A DNA stretch of 64,000 bases from Neurospora tetraspora (lineage: Eukaryota > Ascomycota > Sordariomycetes > Sordariales > Sordariaceae). Below are positions 1-10,593 of the stretch, piece after piece. The stretch covers positions 62,001 to 126,000 of the forward strand of contig NW_026944384.1 in the NCBI RefSeq assembly GCF_033439725.1, written 5' to 3'. Below the pieces are notes generated by a model. The model saw only the letters and a list, made by a program, of their open reading frames with translations, was not told where the DNA came from and searched no databases. Position numbers and translations under genes: made by a program. The first letter of the stretch is position 1. Each line of letters begins with the position of its first letter.

Positions 1-319
1 TCTCTGATAGTTAACGTCCATTCGAGGTTTGTGCCGATGATGGGGATCTTTGACATCAGCTGTTTCGCCAGATTTTCCAGCTGCGCCTCGATGTCGCGGG
101 ACTAGTGCGAGGGGGGGGGGACATGATAGGTGATGTTGACCAAAAAAAAAAAAAAAAAGTGGACGGAGAATGGGATGGAATGTAGGCAAACCTACCTACG
201 CCGCGGTCGATAATGGCTGATCTCCTCAAACATATAGAAAAAAAGGACCCGACACTTATCGAACTCATCTCCCTATCAGTAATGCTCATGCTTCCTCTTT
301 TCCACTGCTATAGCCCTGT

Positions 320-433
320 AAGCTGTGCGACCTCGATGATTTTTCGGACACATGGGACCAGATGGCTATCAACGAAATCATCAATGATGATCAGGCCAAG
401 GTCAACAAGCTCAAGGACAAGGCCGCATGGTAG
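320..433 (+). pseudogene. Short coding-like segment at left edge
   Basis: A 37-codon open stretch ending in TAG has good coding character (acidic and lysine-rich, opening KLCDLDDFSDTWDQ). It starts just after a sequence that could be a splice acceptor. The same frame stays readable beyond the TAG for about 55 codons, which suggests a decayed exon rather than a true C-terminus. I do not recognise the product, and no start codon or upstream exon can be assigned. It could equally be chance open frame. Confidence 0.2.
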
Positions 434-1047
434 ATTTTCTTGTTCCATCGCCATCTCCCGGTGTTACGCGATGAAGTGATGCGTAACCGTAATGACAGCA
501 GGACTGACAATGAGTATCAGTTAGTACTGCTGGGAGCCTCTACCTGGAACCTCACACAGCGATCACAAGTGACTGTGCAAGATATAATAGGTAGATGATT
601 GATTGATAGCTACCTCTAGGATTGACGCCAAGGCGACAGCGAGGCAGAGCCTCTTATACTGGCATGACATGAGCCTGCCTCTCAGGGAGGGCAGACCTGA
701 TCATGTCATGACCAGTTCTGGTGAGGTGGGTCAACCATGATCCATGACGACGGGAACCATAGCACCCAGAATATGAGTATATCTTGACAAAAGAAGAGGC
801 TACCTAGGCTTGCTTAAACCACGGCTTGGTTGGGCTGTTGAAGATTGTTGAGCCTGTGTTGCAGGAATCTCGGGAGGAGGGGGTAAATGTCATCAATATT
901 GGAGCGCGCATACCCGCCCACGAAGGCCAGTCGATAGCTTCGTCAACCAAGGATGAGAGATTACCTTACTAACGCTCTCTGCCACCGGCAAGATGCGTTG
1001 TGGCCTGGGTCTAGGGTCCTGGGCTGGGTGTATTCCTGAGAAAATGT
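434..1047. other. Non-coding stretch
   Basis: I see no convincing gene, RNA gene or repeat here. Reading frames are short and broken on both strands. Confidence 0.4.
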
Positions 1048-1356
1048 TTAGAAGACTTGCTTAGGAGCAGCAGACACATAAACAACCTTCACAAACTCCC
1101 CCTCGTCCCTAACCAGAGGCCCATCCTCCCTAAACCACCTAACCCCAAGCTCCCATCCCTTATCATCCCTCTCAACCCCATGCAATTCCCCCGTCGGCAC
1201 TAGCATTAACGAGGCTAGCCTCGGTGTTTCGGGCAGGTTCACAACGTCTTCAATAAACCCCTCAATGTGTGGGACGCATTGTGCTACGGCGGCATTGCCA
1301 TGAATGAGCCAGATTCGGGGGAGGAGCTCGAAGAAGGGGAAGTTGACTTTACGGGT
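1048..1356 (-). pseudogene. Open reading segment, possible C-terminal exon
   Basis: On the minus strand 102 codons are open up to a stop at 1048. The encoded sequence reads like real protein: an FPFFELLPRIW-like opening and a charged C-terminal half with GVRWFRED and FVKVVYVSA. The opening loosely recalls the first motif of fungal 2EXR-type proteins, but the usual xELR between LP and IW is missing, so I do not assign that family. No start codon is visible inside it, so it would have to be an internal or final exon. A competing plus-strand ORF (1267-1590, rich in Glu and Ser) overlaps it, and the two cannot be separated by eye. Confidence 0.3.
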
Positions 1357-1427
1357 CTACCCTCGTCGGGTTCGTTATCAACTCTATCCGACGCTTCGGC
1401 TATATCCAACATTCCGGCCCTGTCCTC

Positions 1428-2056
1428 ATGTCATCTTCAGCCAACAAACGGACGAAGGGTAGACGAACATGTGCTGCCCGGGTGTACGGGTATTGGCGTT
1501 ACCAATTCCAAGAGGAATCGGAAGGGTGAACTGGAAGTGGTTCTGTGCCAAATGGTTGGGGTAGAGCGCAGGGTCGTCCGGGCGGATTAGAGCCGTTGAG
1601 CGCGAGTTTTGAACCGAGCGGAGGCGTGAAGGAAGGGTGCGCAGCTGGGTGGTTAGAATGCCCTGGCTCTACCTTTGCGTCAATGTCAGTCACCACCCGC
1701 GCGGCTGGTTCTTGTTCGACTACAAAGGATAACGACGGCCAGTGCCGCCACCCCCGCAACGGCATTCTTCTACTCAAGGAGGTTAAGACAGCCCTCGACC
1801 ATGTGGCTTTGGTTATTGTCCCAAATGTTGAGGGTGATGCAAGCGAGAAAGCGTTATCACCGCCGCTGACCTAACTAACGCTACTAGTACTACCGCCTAT
1901 TAGTCCGAATTCGATAAAGTCAAAACAGAGAACGGAGGGAAACGCCAGACGCGGACCAAGTTGAAGCAGAAGAAGGACATTGTGGAGAAAGAACTGGTGA
2001 GGCTGGAGAGAAAGCTCTTTTCCGTAATTGCTCGACTAATCTGCAGAGTGGTTTAA
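1428..2056 (+). pseudogene. Possible two-exon coding remnant, basic N-terminus and coiled coil
   Basis: At 1428 an ATG opens a 33-codon basic, aromatic segment (starts MSSSANKRTKGRR, then VYGYWRYQFQ). At 1904-2056, right after a TAG that could be a splice acceptor preceded by several CTAAC-like branch sites, 50 codons encode a Lys/Glu/Leu-rich segment ending in a stop and likely to form a coiled coil. The intervening 370 bp shows no single open frame that joins them. They may be exons of one gene with a poorly visible intron, or remains of one. Product unknown. Confidence 0.25.
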
Positions 2057-2280
2057 AGGGGCCTGCCGTTAAGGGATGAGATGAAAGGTCGACGTTGAAG
2101 ACTCGGTGTAAATTTCGGAGGTATAGCTTGACAACATGATATTTTCATTGTCATCGAAGAAAGAGATCCCGTCCATTTGATATTTCATCCACTTTCCTCT
2201 AATCATATGAAGCGATTTCCAGGTAGTAATGCTTTTCTCCAGATGATCAGCTTTGGGGGAAGTTAGCTGCTTTAAACCAG

Positions 2281-2457
2281 ATGCCCATGGCGTATACCTT
2301 TGGTCCTTTTACACACCTGAAAACATCCTACGACATCGGCGACAACACTTGGACCGGTGCCACGTTCGACAATTGGACCGACATGCTTAAACAATTTCCC
2401 GCGTGCTTTACGAACCCCCAGTACGGACACATCCTAACGGCACTGAGTCAAACTTGA
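2281..2457 (+). CDS. Small open frame, 58 aa, unrecognised
   Basis: ATG to TGA, 59 codons, with an amino-acid mix typical of protein (starts MPMAYTFGPFTHLKT and contains TWTGATFDNWTDMLKQF). The ATG directly follows an AAACCAG that would serve well as a splice acceptor, so this may be a terminal exon, not a complete gene. It lies between the remnant at 1428-2056 and the two-exon fragment at 2827-3122, all on the plus strand, and the three could be pieces of one decayed gene. I recognise no family. Confidence 0.3.
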   Translation: MPMAYTFGPFTHLKTSYDIGDNTWTGATFDNWTDMLKQFPACFTNPQYGHILTALSQT

Positions 2458-2826
2458 AGACTCAGTAGCGTGAGAGGTGCCTGGCCCGGAAGATATAATA
2501 ATGAAATATCGTAAGTGTAAAGAATGTCCGCCCTCAATGAGAATAACTGTAAAAATGACGCAAATCGAAAGTGTGCCGTGTGTTCCTCCATGCCTCGCTG
2601 TGTTCCTCTATGGGTGTTCGATGTAAGTGAGAAAACATATGTAGATATGCTTGACCATGGTGTAAAAACTCGAGTCTGAATCCCATCACAACTGCAAAAT
2701 TCCGGTCGGAATGAGAAGCCGTACCAAGGGTTCCGGCCAGCTATGGGCGCTTTCTCCTGGGGATGGTGAAGGTCGCCTGCGCTCCTGTTCCATTCCATGC
2801 TGAGAAAGTCGTTCATACGGTAACAG

Positions 2827-3122
2827 CGATACTGTCGAGTGGCGGGTGCTTGGGCTGCTGAGAAGCAGATCGCTGCTGGCCTCTACGTTTCTCTGCTTGC
2901 TCGGGTCCAGCACATGGTCCCCACCGCGTAAGTTCCTTTCCTGTCTTTGTTTTGGTGACAAAGGACAGGATGCTGACTGGTTTTAGCGCCGATGTCATGG
3001 CGTACATGGACACCGGCGTGGCCGGCGACATGGAGGCGGCGGCCTCCTCCTTCGGCGCCATGGAAGAGGGGGTCGTCGTCCTCCGCGAGCGCTTCGCTCT
3101 TCCGAAGAGATCGTCGAAGTAG
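2827..3122 (+). pseudogene. C-terminal gene fragment with one clear intron
   Basis: Two exons are visible: 2827-2927 and 2987-3122. The intron between them (2928-2986) is textbook fungal, with GTAAGT at the donor, TGCTGAC as branch site and TTTTAG at the acceptor, and the frame is kept across it. The first exon is itself preceded by TAACAG, a good acceptor, so the piece is the 3' end of a longer gene. The protein (about 79 aa) is helical and alanine-rich (AAEKQIAAGLYVSLLARVQ, then a MEAAASSFGAMEE stretch) and ends in SSK. I cannot name the family. The 5' exons are not recognisable upstream, so it is probably truncated. Confidence 0.4.
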
Positions 3123-3925
3123 CCATAATGAGGCTCTCGACTCCGAAGTGACCAGAAGATACAGTGGAAAAGTGATTCTAAGGCCAAACAAAGAGAACGA
3201 CCCTGGATCTCGTCTTTCGGAGGTGGAATGGGGAAGTGCGCGAGAAGGGGTGTGTGAGTGAGGGTAAAGCCGTCCGTGATTATTTTCCGCATGCCTTCGG
3301 GAATACCTTTAGCACCGGGATCACCGACTTTCAGGTGGTGGCAGTGTCGATTGATAGGTACGGGCACGTATACCTTCCTGGACACCGGTATCGGAGCCAA
3401 TATAAATACAATCCGGATGGCCATCCTTTTCGAAGACAAGGCAGTACCTCTAGACACCCCAAATATTTCCACGGATATCTGAAGGAGCGGGGAGGGACTT
3501 GAACCAAGACGAGGCAGGCAGAACGAAAGACCTGAAAATATCTTCCTCCGCCACCGCCGCTGCCGCGTCAATGTTAGCAAGTCAGTTGGTGTCTTGCGCC
3601 CAATTACCAGGGAGGAGCTCACCCTGAAAGCGTATGGGGTCATGGCCGCTTATTACTTGCGCAACGCATCTGGGTTTCGGTCCGACCGTTTGCGGAGCTT
3701 TTCGTGCCTCCGAGTATTGGCCTGGCCATCGTTATAGAGTTCCTTCCTTTGTATAACGGTGAGGGTAGTTATGGCGCCTCGGACCGTCTCCGTCAGGCAG
3801 TTGTGGCTACACAAGCCCGATCAAGGGAGTTGGTTGACTGGCCAACTATAAAGGGCCAAAAGACAAGGAAGCGGTGGTGACCGGGCGAGAGACAGGCGCA
3901 GGGTCAAGTTCTACTCACTGGCATC
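3123..3925. other. Stretch without a supportable gene
   Basis: A long minus-strand open frame (2813-3643) crosses this interval, but its sequence has no coherent domain and it overlaps the better supported plus-strand exons, so I treat it as chance. Confidence 0.35.
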
Positions 3926-4111
3926 AACTGGTTAACTCTCCAGATCCTGGAGTTGGAGAATACCTTCACCACCACTCTGCACCCAAGCAACTTGCAGAGT
4001 CTAATCTGCATCGTTCATGAAGGCGCCCTGGAGGTGATCATGCAAGGCGTTCCCGTCTTTATCATTGGCCGTGGTAGCCAGTGGACCAAATACCTAATTT
4101 CGACAAAGTAA
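3926..4111 (+). pseudogene. Detached C-terminal (cupin-like) module of the zinc-finger family
   Basis: These 61 codons align by eye with the last exon of the gene at 29.5-31.6 kb: TLQILELEN against TLQLLDLQN, then ICIVHEGALEVIMQGVPVF and a GRGSQW turn matching CIVFEGTVEVILQDVPVF and SRGGHW. That region is the beta-rich C-terminal domain that resembles the Mif2/CENP-C cupin. After the TAA the similarity continues in another frame (VRTELNAIQGNRVYSI, about 4109-4200), so the copy is frame-shifted. No zinc-finger or central module lies next to it. It shows that pieces of the family are scattered at least 25 kb from the main cluster. Confidence 0.55.
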
Positions 4112-4236
4112 GAACAGAACTGAACGCCATTCAGGGAAACAGAGTGTATAGCATCACCAATACGTACACCACACATCCCAATCGCGATGCTTGGTTGATG
4201 CATTTCATCAGTATCGATTCCTCAAGAATCCGACAG

Positions 4237-4800
4237 TCATGGCATATCAACAGGGCGTCGACAATGACGTGGTTTAGAGGAAGAAGAAGTGTAGGAAGGC
4301 CCCTCTCGTGTGGTGGACTTCACCACCCTATGTTTCGGCTCAAAGAAGGTATCTTCGTCCCCATGAGTCGAACTTGCAGCAAGTGGGCACTCGCGGAGGA
4401 AGTAATTCACGCTATCCGGGAGAGGAGCGAGGTCAACCCAAGCTGGGGTAGAGATGGGACTTAACCACTCCTGGTATTCATCTGCCCAGTACTTGTCTTC
4501 CTCGAGGTGCAAGAGAGGATCCTAATCTCTGACTGTCTCGATTCCGTAGCTCGCTCGTGAGATGCGGGCATCAACCTTGACGGAGAGGTCACCAAGACCT
4601 CTCAAGGCCAAAGCGTGAAGAACCGCGCCACGACAAATAGACGTCCAACTGTGGAATCATCATTAGCAACTTATCGCTGTGGAAGGTTGAATACATGACT
4701 AAGGTACTCACGGCTCCGCGCCTCTTGCTTGCAAAACCTCTCTTCAGATTACTGGACAGTCCTGCCAAAGCACTGAAAAGGGAAGATAAACGACGCCCAC
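4237..4800 (-). pseudogene. Fragment of a fungal Hsp70-like (HSPA12-type) ATPase
   Basis: Reading the minus strand, an exon starting at 4648 encodes WTSICRGAVLHALALRGLG, then RISRASYGIETVRD, then DKYWADEYQEW and SVNYFLREC. The order CRGAV, RxSYGI, a W-rich acidic loop and WFL/YFLRxG is that of the C-terminal lobe of fungal Hsp70-like ATPases. An intron (4649-4711; GTGAGT donor, CCACAG acceptor) precedes it, and a basic segment upstream to about 4800 may be the previous exon. A TAG sits in frame between the RD and DPLL residues, the ATP-binding N-terminal lobe is absent, and no start codon is present. I take it as a truncated, inactivated copy. Such genes are often amplified near heterokaryon-incompatibility regions. 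Confidence 0.5.
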
Positions 4801-5265
4801 CGTCTCGGCTTGGCTTCTATCTCTTTCTGAAATGCTTCCCTTGATATTTTAGGGTGATCAGTTGTACATGTTCGAAGGGGTGAGGTTCGGTGCGGCTGGT
4901 AGATCCTCTTTTGGATCAAGAGCTTGTCAGGGGATGTGACTGGAGATAGAAGTCAACTTTCCTTGCTGTATAGTGCCAGATAAGTCCAAGAGTTGTTTGC
5001 CATCCGGGTATCAATGCATCTGATTGCACTTCATCACGCACCCCAATTGAGGCTTGTGCCTGTGCCGACGTAAATCAAGGGTGGTGTATTAGGTTGGTCG
5101 GGCTTTCCTAAGATAAGAAGATATACCGATAGGCGGGTGGATTTGACTAAGAGAATTTAGTGAACGACTTTATGACCTCGATGGTCGGAGCGTATAACGC
5201 GGTGAGAGTATTCAATAGGCTAGGTGTGAAGTTGAACTTTAATTCGGAAATGATTTTATTTAGGA
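4801..5265. other. Non-coding stretch
   Basis: Moderately AT-rich sequence with no coherent open frame. Nothing else is seen. Confidence 0.35.
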
Positions 5266-6379
5266 ATTCTTCCGATGGTAGGTATTTGAGGAGATGAAGT
5301 TACGCCCCCCGGCGTAGGTTACGTAGGCATTATACGCTTTGTAATAAAAGGCTTCTTCTGGATTGTTATTGCTTGTATTGGCTTGCTGGTCGAGTACGAA
5401 GGCTTCTTCCGGATTGTTACCGCTTGTATTGGCTGGCTGGTCGGGTATGGCGATGGCCTTCGCCCTCGCTCTAGTAGCGACGCCCATTGTTCCAATCTAT
5501 GGATGGGATAACCACCGAGAGAAGACGCGGGCACTGATGGCTCCATGTCCGGATTGAGGTCTTCCGCCTCCGCCGTTGTGAGCCCGGGGTAGGTCGGGTA
5601 GCTAGGCTTAGGGAAGGGTGAGGTAGAGTTATAGGCCGCGAGCTCTGAGTCGTAATAGTCTTCGGGGTCGGAAAATTAGGAGACGTACGGCTCCGGACAG
5701 GGGTCGTATTCCTGAGCATACCATGAGTCCTGATGTCGAATACGAGAAGTGATAGGAACCCTGGCCGCTGTTGTTTTCTTGTCCGACTTCTTTTTGTGAA
5801 CAGCCTGCTGAATTTGCTGGATCTGTTGCTGCAGTTCGTGCTGGATTTGCAGCAAACCCTGCGCAAGAGTAATCGGTATCGGAATCTCAATATGGTGGTG
5901 GGTAGGGGCTTGAAGCGGTTGGCTGCTTGCACATGGACAAGCCGGAGCTTCGGTGGCCGCAGAAAGACTTTGTCGGGCTAGGCCAATATCCTTGACGGCT
6001 TGGGATGGCTGTCGGCGACGAAGTGGTGAGTTGGCTGGTTGTTGTTGTTATTCGGGGCGCGGAGGTGAAGAAGGTGGCTCGTGTTTGATCAAGTCAAACT
6101 GTTGGCGCGGGTCAGTGAGCTGGAGAGCTTGCAACGATGACAATGGAAGTAGTTTGATCCGAGCTGTGGTCTAGAGGGTTGTCAGCCGTGGCCCTCAACA
6201 AAAGATGGCGAGCGTGTCATTAGCAGGGAGTCCGTGTTGGTGTCAAAGGGGTGACTGGACCTCGTCAGAGGTACTGGTGACAATATCCTGCAAATAACAT
6301 AACTTCGACACTTTCACTTACCTTGACAATTGCTGAGTCCGTTCAGGCCGCGAGCTCTCCTTCTAGTTGCCAGCGCCAT
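5266..6379 (-). pseudogene. Decayed gene, Gln/Pro-rich protein with C-terminal repeats
   Basis: On the minus strand an ATG at 6379 opens MALATRRRARGLNGLSN and runs into a perfect GTAAGT donor (intron start 6321). Downstream a long coding-like frame runs to about 5320: KHEPPSSPPRP, a Gln-rich coiled segment (LLQIQHELQQQIQQIQQ), a Tyr/acidic segment (SDPEDYYDSEL) and MEPSVPASSLGG. A GNNPEEAF-type unit is repeated twice in an overlapping frame near the 3' end. Two in-frame stops interrupt the main frame, and no acceptor restores phase after the first exon, so I call it a probable pseudogene. An annotation with extra introns cannot be excluded. Product unknown. Confidence 0.35.
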
Positions 6380-7362
6380 CTTTTGATTGACGACTTCTCG
6401 CTGCTTTCTCTTCGGCATTGTTGTTGGCTGTTTGGGCCAAACTGCATGGAGAGCAGGATGGCTGCGGCCAAAATGGTGGATTGAACTGGAGAGGAGACGA
6501 CCAAAGAATACGATCAAAACCCGAAGGAAGCGACCAAAGGGTGAGATGGGAGAAGAGATGGAGCCAAAGAGTGTTCTTACATTTTTGGCTGGCACACATG
6601 GGCAGTATGTGGGTGGAAATGGCACGTTCCGCAATGGTCGGGTTAACACAAGCAGATTGATTTTTCTGGAAAGGAAGAAAGTTAAAGAATCCAACCAGCA
6701 TGGTGGGCTGGAAACATACACGGGCAGGTGCAGTGCAGCCACATGCATCGTAGCTGCCCTGTGAAAGGCATGATGCTATAACCGTGGCAGGCGTTGCTGA
6801 CTGAGACGTGTGGAAGGTGCCCTATTTTCCAGCTTTGAGGTATCAGATTGGACGGCACCCTATTCCTCTTCTCTCAACCATGCCGCAATAAATCATCCTT
6901 TCCTGCCATCAAGAACCAATCGTTATATGACAACCCGTAGAAGGTACATGGATGTTAGGCGGCGGTGTTACGTGCTGGATTTGCTTCTTCATTAAAACGT
7001 ACACTGACAAAACAACATCACACGGCATGAACAAAAGAGAGGTGCTGAGTGTGGGAGCAAAGAGAGCGGAGGGTTCAAATAAGATATCTATTGTACAAGA
7101 AAAACACAAAACATTTGTTCCAACTTTCCCCCTTCCATGCTTTGGCAATGAAAAACCTAGCTCAAGCCCTCATGACTTCCTTTATCCGTGAGACAACCCA
7201 GGCAAGCACCGCCCAAACGCCACGCTCTTTCCTCTCCTCCAACCCAAACCATCCAGAACAATCGCTCTTTCCTTCTCCGCATATAAACCCGGGAACACAA
7301 GCAGAAAGACCCCCTCTCCTCCTAACAACCCACCCGCTCACACTTCCTCCTACGCTATACAT
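6380..7362. other. Intergenic interval
   Basis: Several short open frames overlap on both strands (for example 6387-6764 plus), none with recognisable sequence. It would contain the 5' region of the minus-strand remnant at 5266-6379 and the 3' region of the gene at 7363-9025. Confidence 0.4.
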
Positions 7363-9025
7363 TTACCACATAGGCCCATTCCAAACAAGACCACCCGGCG
7401 GCTTCGGCGGAAACGGCTCACTCGTCTCCCACGCACCCCTCAACTCCCTGAAGAAATGGTTACAACACGGCCTTCCTCCCAACACCTCCTCCACCTCCCG
7501 ATCCCCCTCCAACGCCTCCGGCACCTTCACACACCTCGGAAACGCAAACTTCCTCTCGAACTTCCAGTACCCCAGCCCTTTCTCCCAGGCTTTCTCCCTC
7601 TGGACAGCAAACAGCCTCTCCACCAGGGCGCCATACTGCCCGCAGTGTGACTGGCAGGGCGAGCCGGACTCGGCTCTGCCGCCGAGGTAGAGGGCGACTG
7701 CTGTGAGGGTGCCGAGGGAGGGGGTGCGGGCCCGCAAGCGCTCCTGCCAGGAGACCGGCAAGGTGCGGATGCGGGGGAAGGAGAGGAGCGCGAGGAGGGT
7801 GCGATGGGCGGGGGAGGAAGGGGAGGGGAGGGGAAGAGGGTAGAGAGTCCAGCGCGTGATGTAGGGCCAGATCTCCAGTTGGAGAGGGGTGGGTCGGGCA
7901 GCTCCTGGCGGGGCTGGTGGTCGTGGATGGTGCGGAGCAGGCCGGGGAGGGGGACTGGGACGATGGCGGCTTGGACGGCCGCAGCAGAGGCGATGGGGGC
8001 TTGGGCGGCCGGGGCTTGGGCGGCCGAGACAGGAAAAACCGGGGCAGAGACGGGGCTTTGGGCGGCAGGGGTTCCGACGTTGGAGTCGACATCCATGGGG
8101 TCTCCGTCGGTTCCGGAAGACCCATCGTCGGTGGGAGTTTGGCCGACGGAAAATCCGAGCTGGATTTGTATGGTTTGCTCAGGAAAGTCATCGTCGCTGT
8201 CGTCGACTGCCTCGCCCATCTCAACGTCCTCGTCATCATCGTCATCATCGTCGTCCTCGTCATCCTCGTCGTCAGCCGCGTTGCCGTTGCCGTCCGCCAC
8301 GCCGTTGCCCTGGTTGTCGTCGGAGAAGATGTCTCCTTCGACGACGGTCGAGTCGTCCTCCCACCTGTCCGCGAGAGAAGGCGGGGCGGAGAAGACAGGC
8401 GCCGACAAACCGATGCTTGATCCCGATGCCAGTCTTTGGGCAGCAACGTACGCGGAGCGAGCGGGGGGAGGTTGCGTGCCGATGACCGCGAAAGTACCAT
8501 TGCGGTTATCGAGAAGGATGGCACCATGGTGAACAGACTGAGTAAAAGAAGGTGTTAGTTGCTTGATTTACTTCTATGGAACAGTATAGCCAGACTGATG
8601 ACTTCTCAGATCCGTATCAAGATATTTTGAGATAAACTTGACAGTCCCTGAGAGCCTGAAGCTCATGGTCTGGCAGGTAGTAGGATAGTTACTCACATTA
8701 AAGTGTGCGCCGAGTTCCACAACAGAAATATGGACCGCGCTGCAGCCCACGACAGGACAGTGCCACGGAAATCTTTGTCCCGAGCGAGGAGCGTAGCCCT
8801 GTGGGAAGAGGGCGATCCAGTGATGAACCGTGATGGCCTCCCCGTTTGTTGTGAGAGATAGATAACATGTTAGCAAAATCTGAGTCAGGACGTGAAGGAA
8901 AGTATTATTTGAGGTATGGTAGACGTACTCAGGATTCCAGTCCAGTCATGATAGGAAGCTCGGGCATCAAGGGGAGCAGACCCCTCGCCCGCGAGGATTG
9001 CTTGCTGATGCAGCCAGAACTCCAT
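7363..9025 (-). CDS. Zinc-finger/central-domain family member (parts N, Z, M)
   Basis: Member of the multi-copy family described in the summary. First exon 9025-8929 contains a YHDWTG motif, the counterpart of RRYxxWKG in the paralogues. Second exon 8837-8697 carries ALFPQGY and then the C2H2 finger (WHCPVVGC ... ELGAHF), whose last histidine lies just inside the third exon, which begins at 8537 after a clean intron (GTGAGT donor, TACTCAG acceptor). The third exon continues HHGAILLDNRNGTF, an Asp/Glu-rich acidic run, an Ala/Pro linker and the central domain (IWPYITRW, RTLPVSWQERL, CQSHC, FPRC, CCNHFF), ending at 7363 without a cupin-like domain. Two phases do not close: the first intron, and a frame change at about 7880 just before the central domain. 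Weak introns or indels could explain both, so it may be a gene with odd introns or a recent pseudogene. Confidence 0.55.
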
Positions 9026-9842
9026 CGTGATAGTCAGGCAGGTAGGTAGGTTCCTTGTGAGGGACTAGCCGAGGATGAACAAAAATGAGGGAGAGGTACG
9101 CGAGGAGATCTTTTGATGAGCTGTATTGACAGTGAAAGGTATCGCAGTCTTGATGAATCTCAGTGAAGGTTGCAAGCTTCAAGAAGGACGACGTGACTTC
9201 TTGAAAAAAAATCTTGGAGACGAAGATCTTGCAAGGTGAGAATCTTACAAAGCGCGACGAGGATGAAGTGAAACTCGAGGGAGAGAAAAAGAGTGCGGGG
9301 CATGAACAACAATGGCAGGCAGAAATATATTGTGGGCAAACACTTTCGAATTTGATACCAGTTGCCAGCCAGGTGACCAGGTAATCTAAAGTCTGTGCTG
9401 CTCAGGTAGACGGCGTCATTGGTCATCCGAAGCTCTGGGTTTCTTATTCTGGAGGGGGAGCGTCATCGGGAGAGATAGAGGGCAGGTACTCGTATTGTGA
9501 CGCGTTGGGCTGTGTTTCATCTGGTAATGAGTTGACGAGACTGGGAAACGGAGTTGCTATTTGCTGGATTATTGAATAGGTAAGCAGCCAAGTCTGGATC
9601 GAAGCAGCTGGACAATGGTCACTCTTTAATGTGCTCGTGAAACTGGGTACTAGAGGTAACAAAGCTTCTGGTGCTCGGTTGGATTTCTTTGCTCGCTCAC
9701 GATGCTGTGTATACGTAGAGGTAAGATTCTGGCAAGAATACCTGCCTTGGCTGAGGAAATGAAAAGGGGGAAGAGAACATCCGCAGACAAAAAAGCAAAA
9801 GATTGATACTTCTAGGGAGCAGCAAGAAAACGGTATTGATAT
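9026..9842. other. Intergenic interval
   Basis: Probable promoter side of the minus-strand gene ending its first exon at 9025. No convincing coding sequence is seen on either strand. Confidence 0.4.
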
Positions 9843-9959
9843 GTGTGTTTATTGCGGCTCCAGCTCCATTTAGAACAAGCTTTCTACCAGAGAAGATCTA
9901 CCTCTAGGCGCACTCACCCTTTCCCACACGCACCCAAAGACGAAGCTGCCGGTGGTGGA

Positions 9960-10535
9960 TGCAGCCGTGGAAACGTCCAAACCATTGCCGTCCCCTCAGC
10001 CTCATGTTTCCCCAATGCCACCACGCCACCATGGCCCACAGTGTCTGCTCGTCAGCCTGATCAGCCTTGCCGGCCTCGTTCATCTTCACATGCTACGAGA
10101 CCAAATCCTCCGGTACCCCAACATCCGACCGGAGCTCCTGCAAAACTTTCCAGAACATAAGAAGTTTTACCCACGCTCGAAGAGCATGCGGATTCACAAG
10201 TATTGGGCAACTATTTAGGAACGCAATGCCATACAGCCACAGCCTATCCTTGATTGGAGTGACGATCAGCCGTATTCCGAAGACATCACAGATCGCAACT
10301 ATGTCTACATCCCTGTGCTTGCAAACATGGCAGGTATGTCCCTTCAGGTTCCTCTTTTCGAGAGATGACCCAGACGGAATTAGCGGTGGCTGAAAATCCG
10401 TGCGACTGCCTTCCGGTTTGCTTTAACCGAGGTCAATCCGAGGAGGAAATCCGACGCGCTAAGTGCAAATGCAAGGAGTGTGAAAAGAAGGAAGAGTTTG
10501 ATAACATCAAGGCTATGGCGGACCGGGAGATATAA
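9960..10535 (+). pseudogene. Unrecognised plus-strand gene remnant with Cys-rich end
   Basis: A coding-like frame runs from about 9960 (VDAAVETSKPLPSPQPH, then LVHLHMLRDQILRYPNIRPELL and KSMRIHKYWATI) to a TAG at about 10217. It continues in the same frame after that stop (RNAIQPQPILDWSDDQPY ... YIPVLANMAG). A further ORF, 10365-10535 (56 aa), is cysteine-rich with the pattern CDCLPVC ... CKCKECEKK, followed by TAA. A GTATGT donor at about 10333 could link the two. The single in-frame stop suggests a recently inactivated gene. The cysteine spacing recalls no domain I can name with confidence. Confidence 0.35.
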
Positions 10536-10593
10536 ACAGGCCTGGCCAGTACCTTAGAGGTACAGCGTACTTAAGGTATAGATCCTTGGATGT

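Noticed and set aside
3490-3515. GGGACTTGAACC, resembling the T arm of a tRNA
   Set aside because: On the minus strand the five stem pairs do not form and no A box lies at the right distance.
2813-3643. 276-codon minus-strand open frame
   Set aside because: No domain or homogeneous composition, and it overlaps the plus-strand exons with a textbook intron; probably chance.
7527-8532. Long plus- and minus-strand frames overlapping the acidic linker of the gene at 7363-9025
   Set aside because: GC-rich, repetitive Asp/Glu and Pro codons open all frames; only the frame continuous with the zinc-finger exon is kept.
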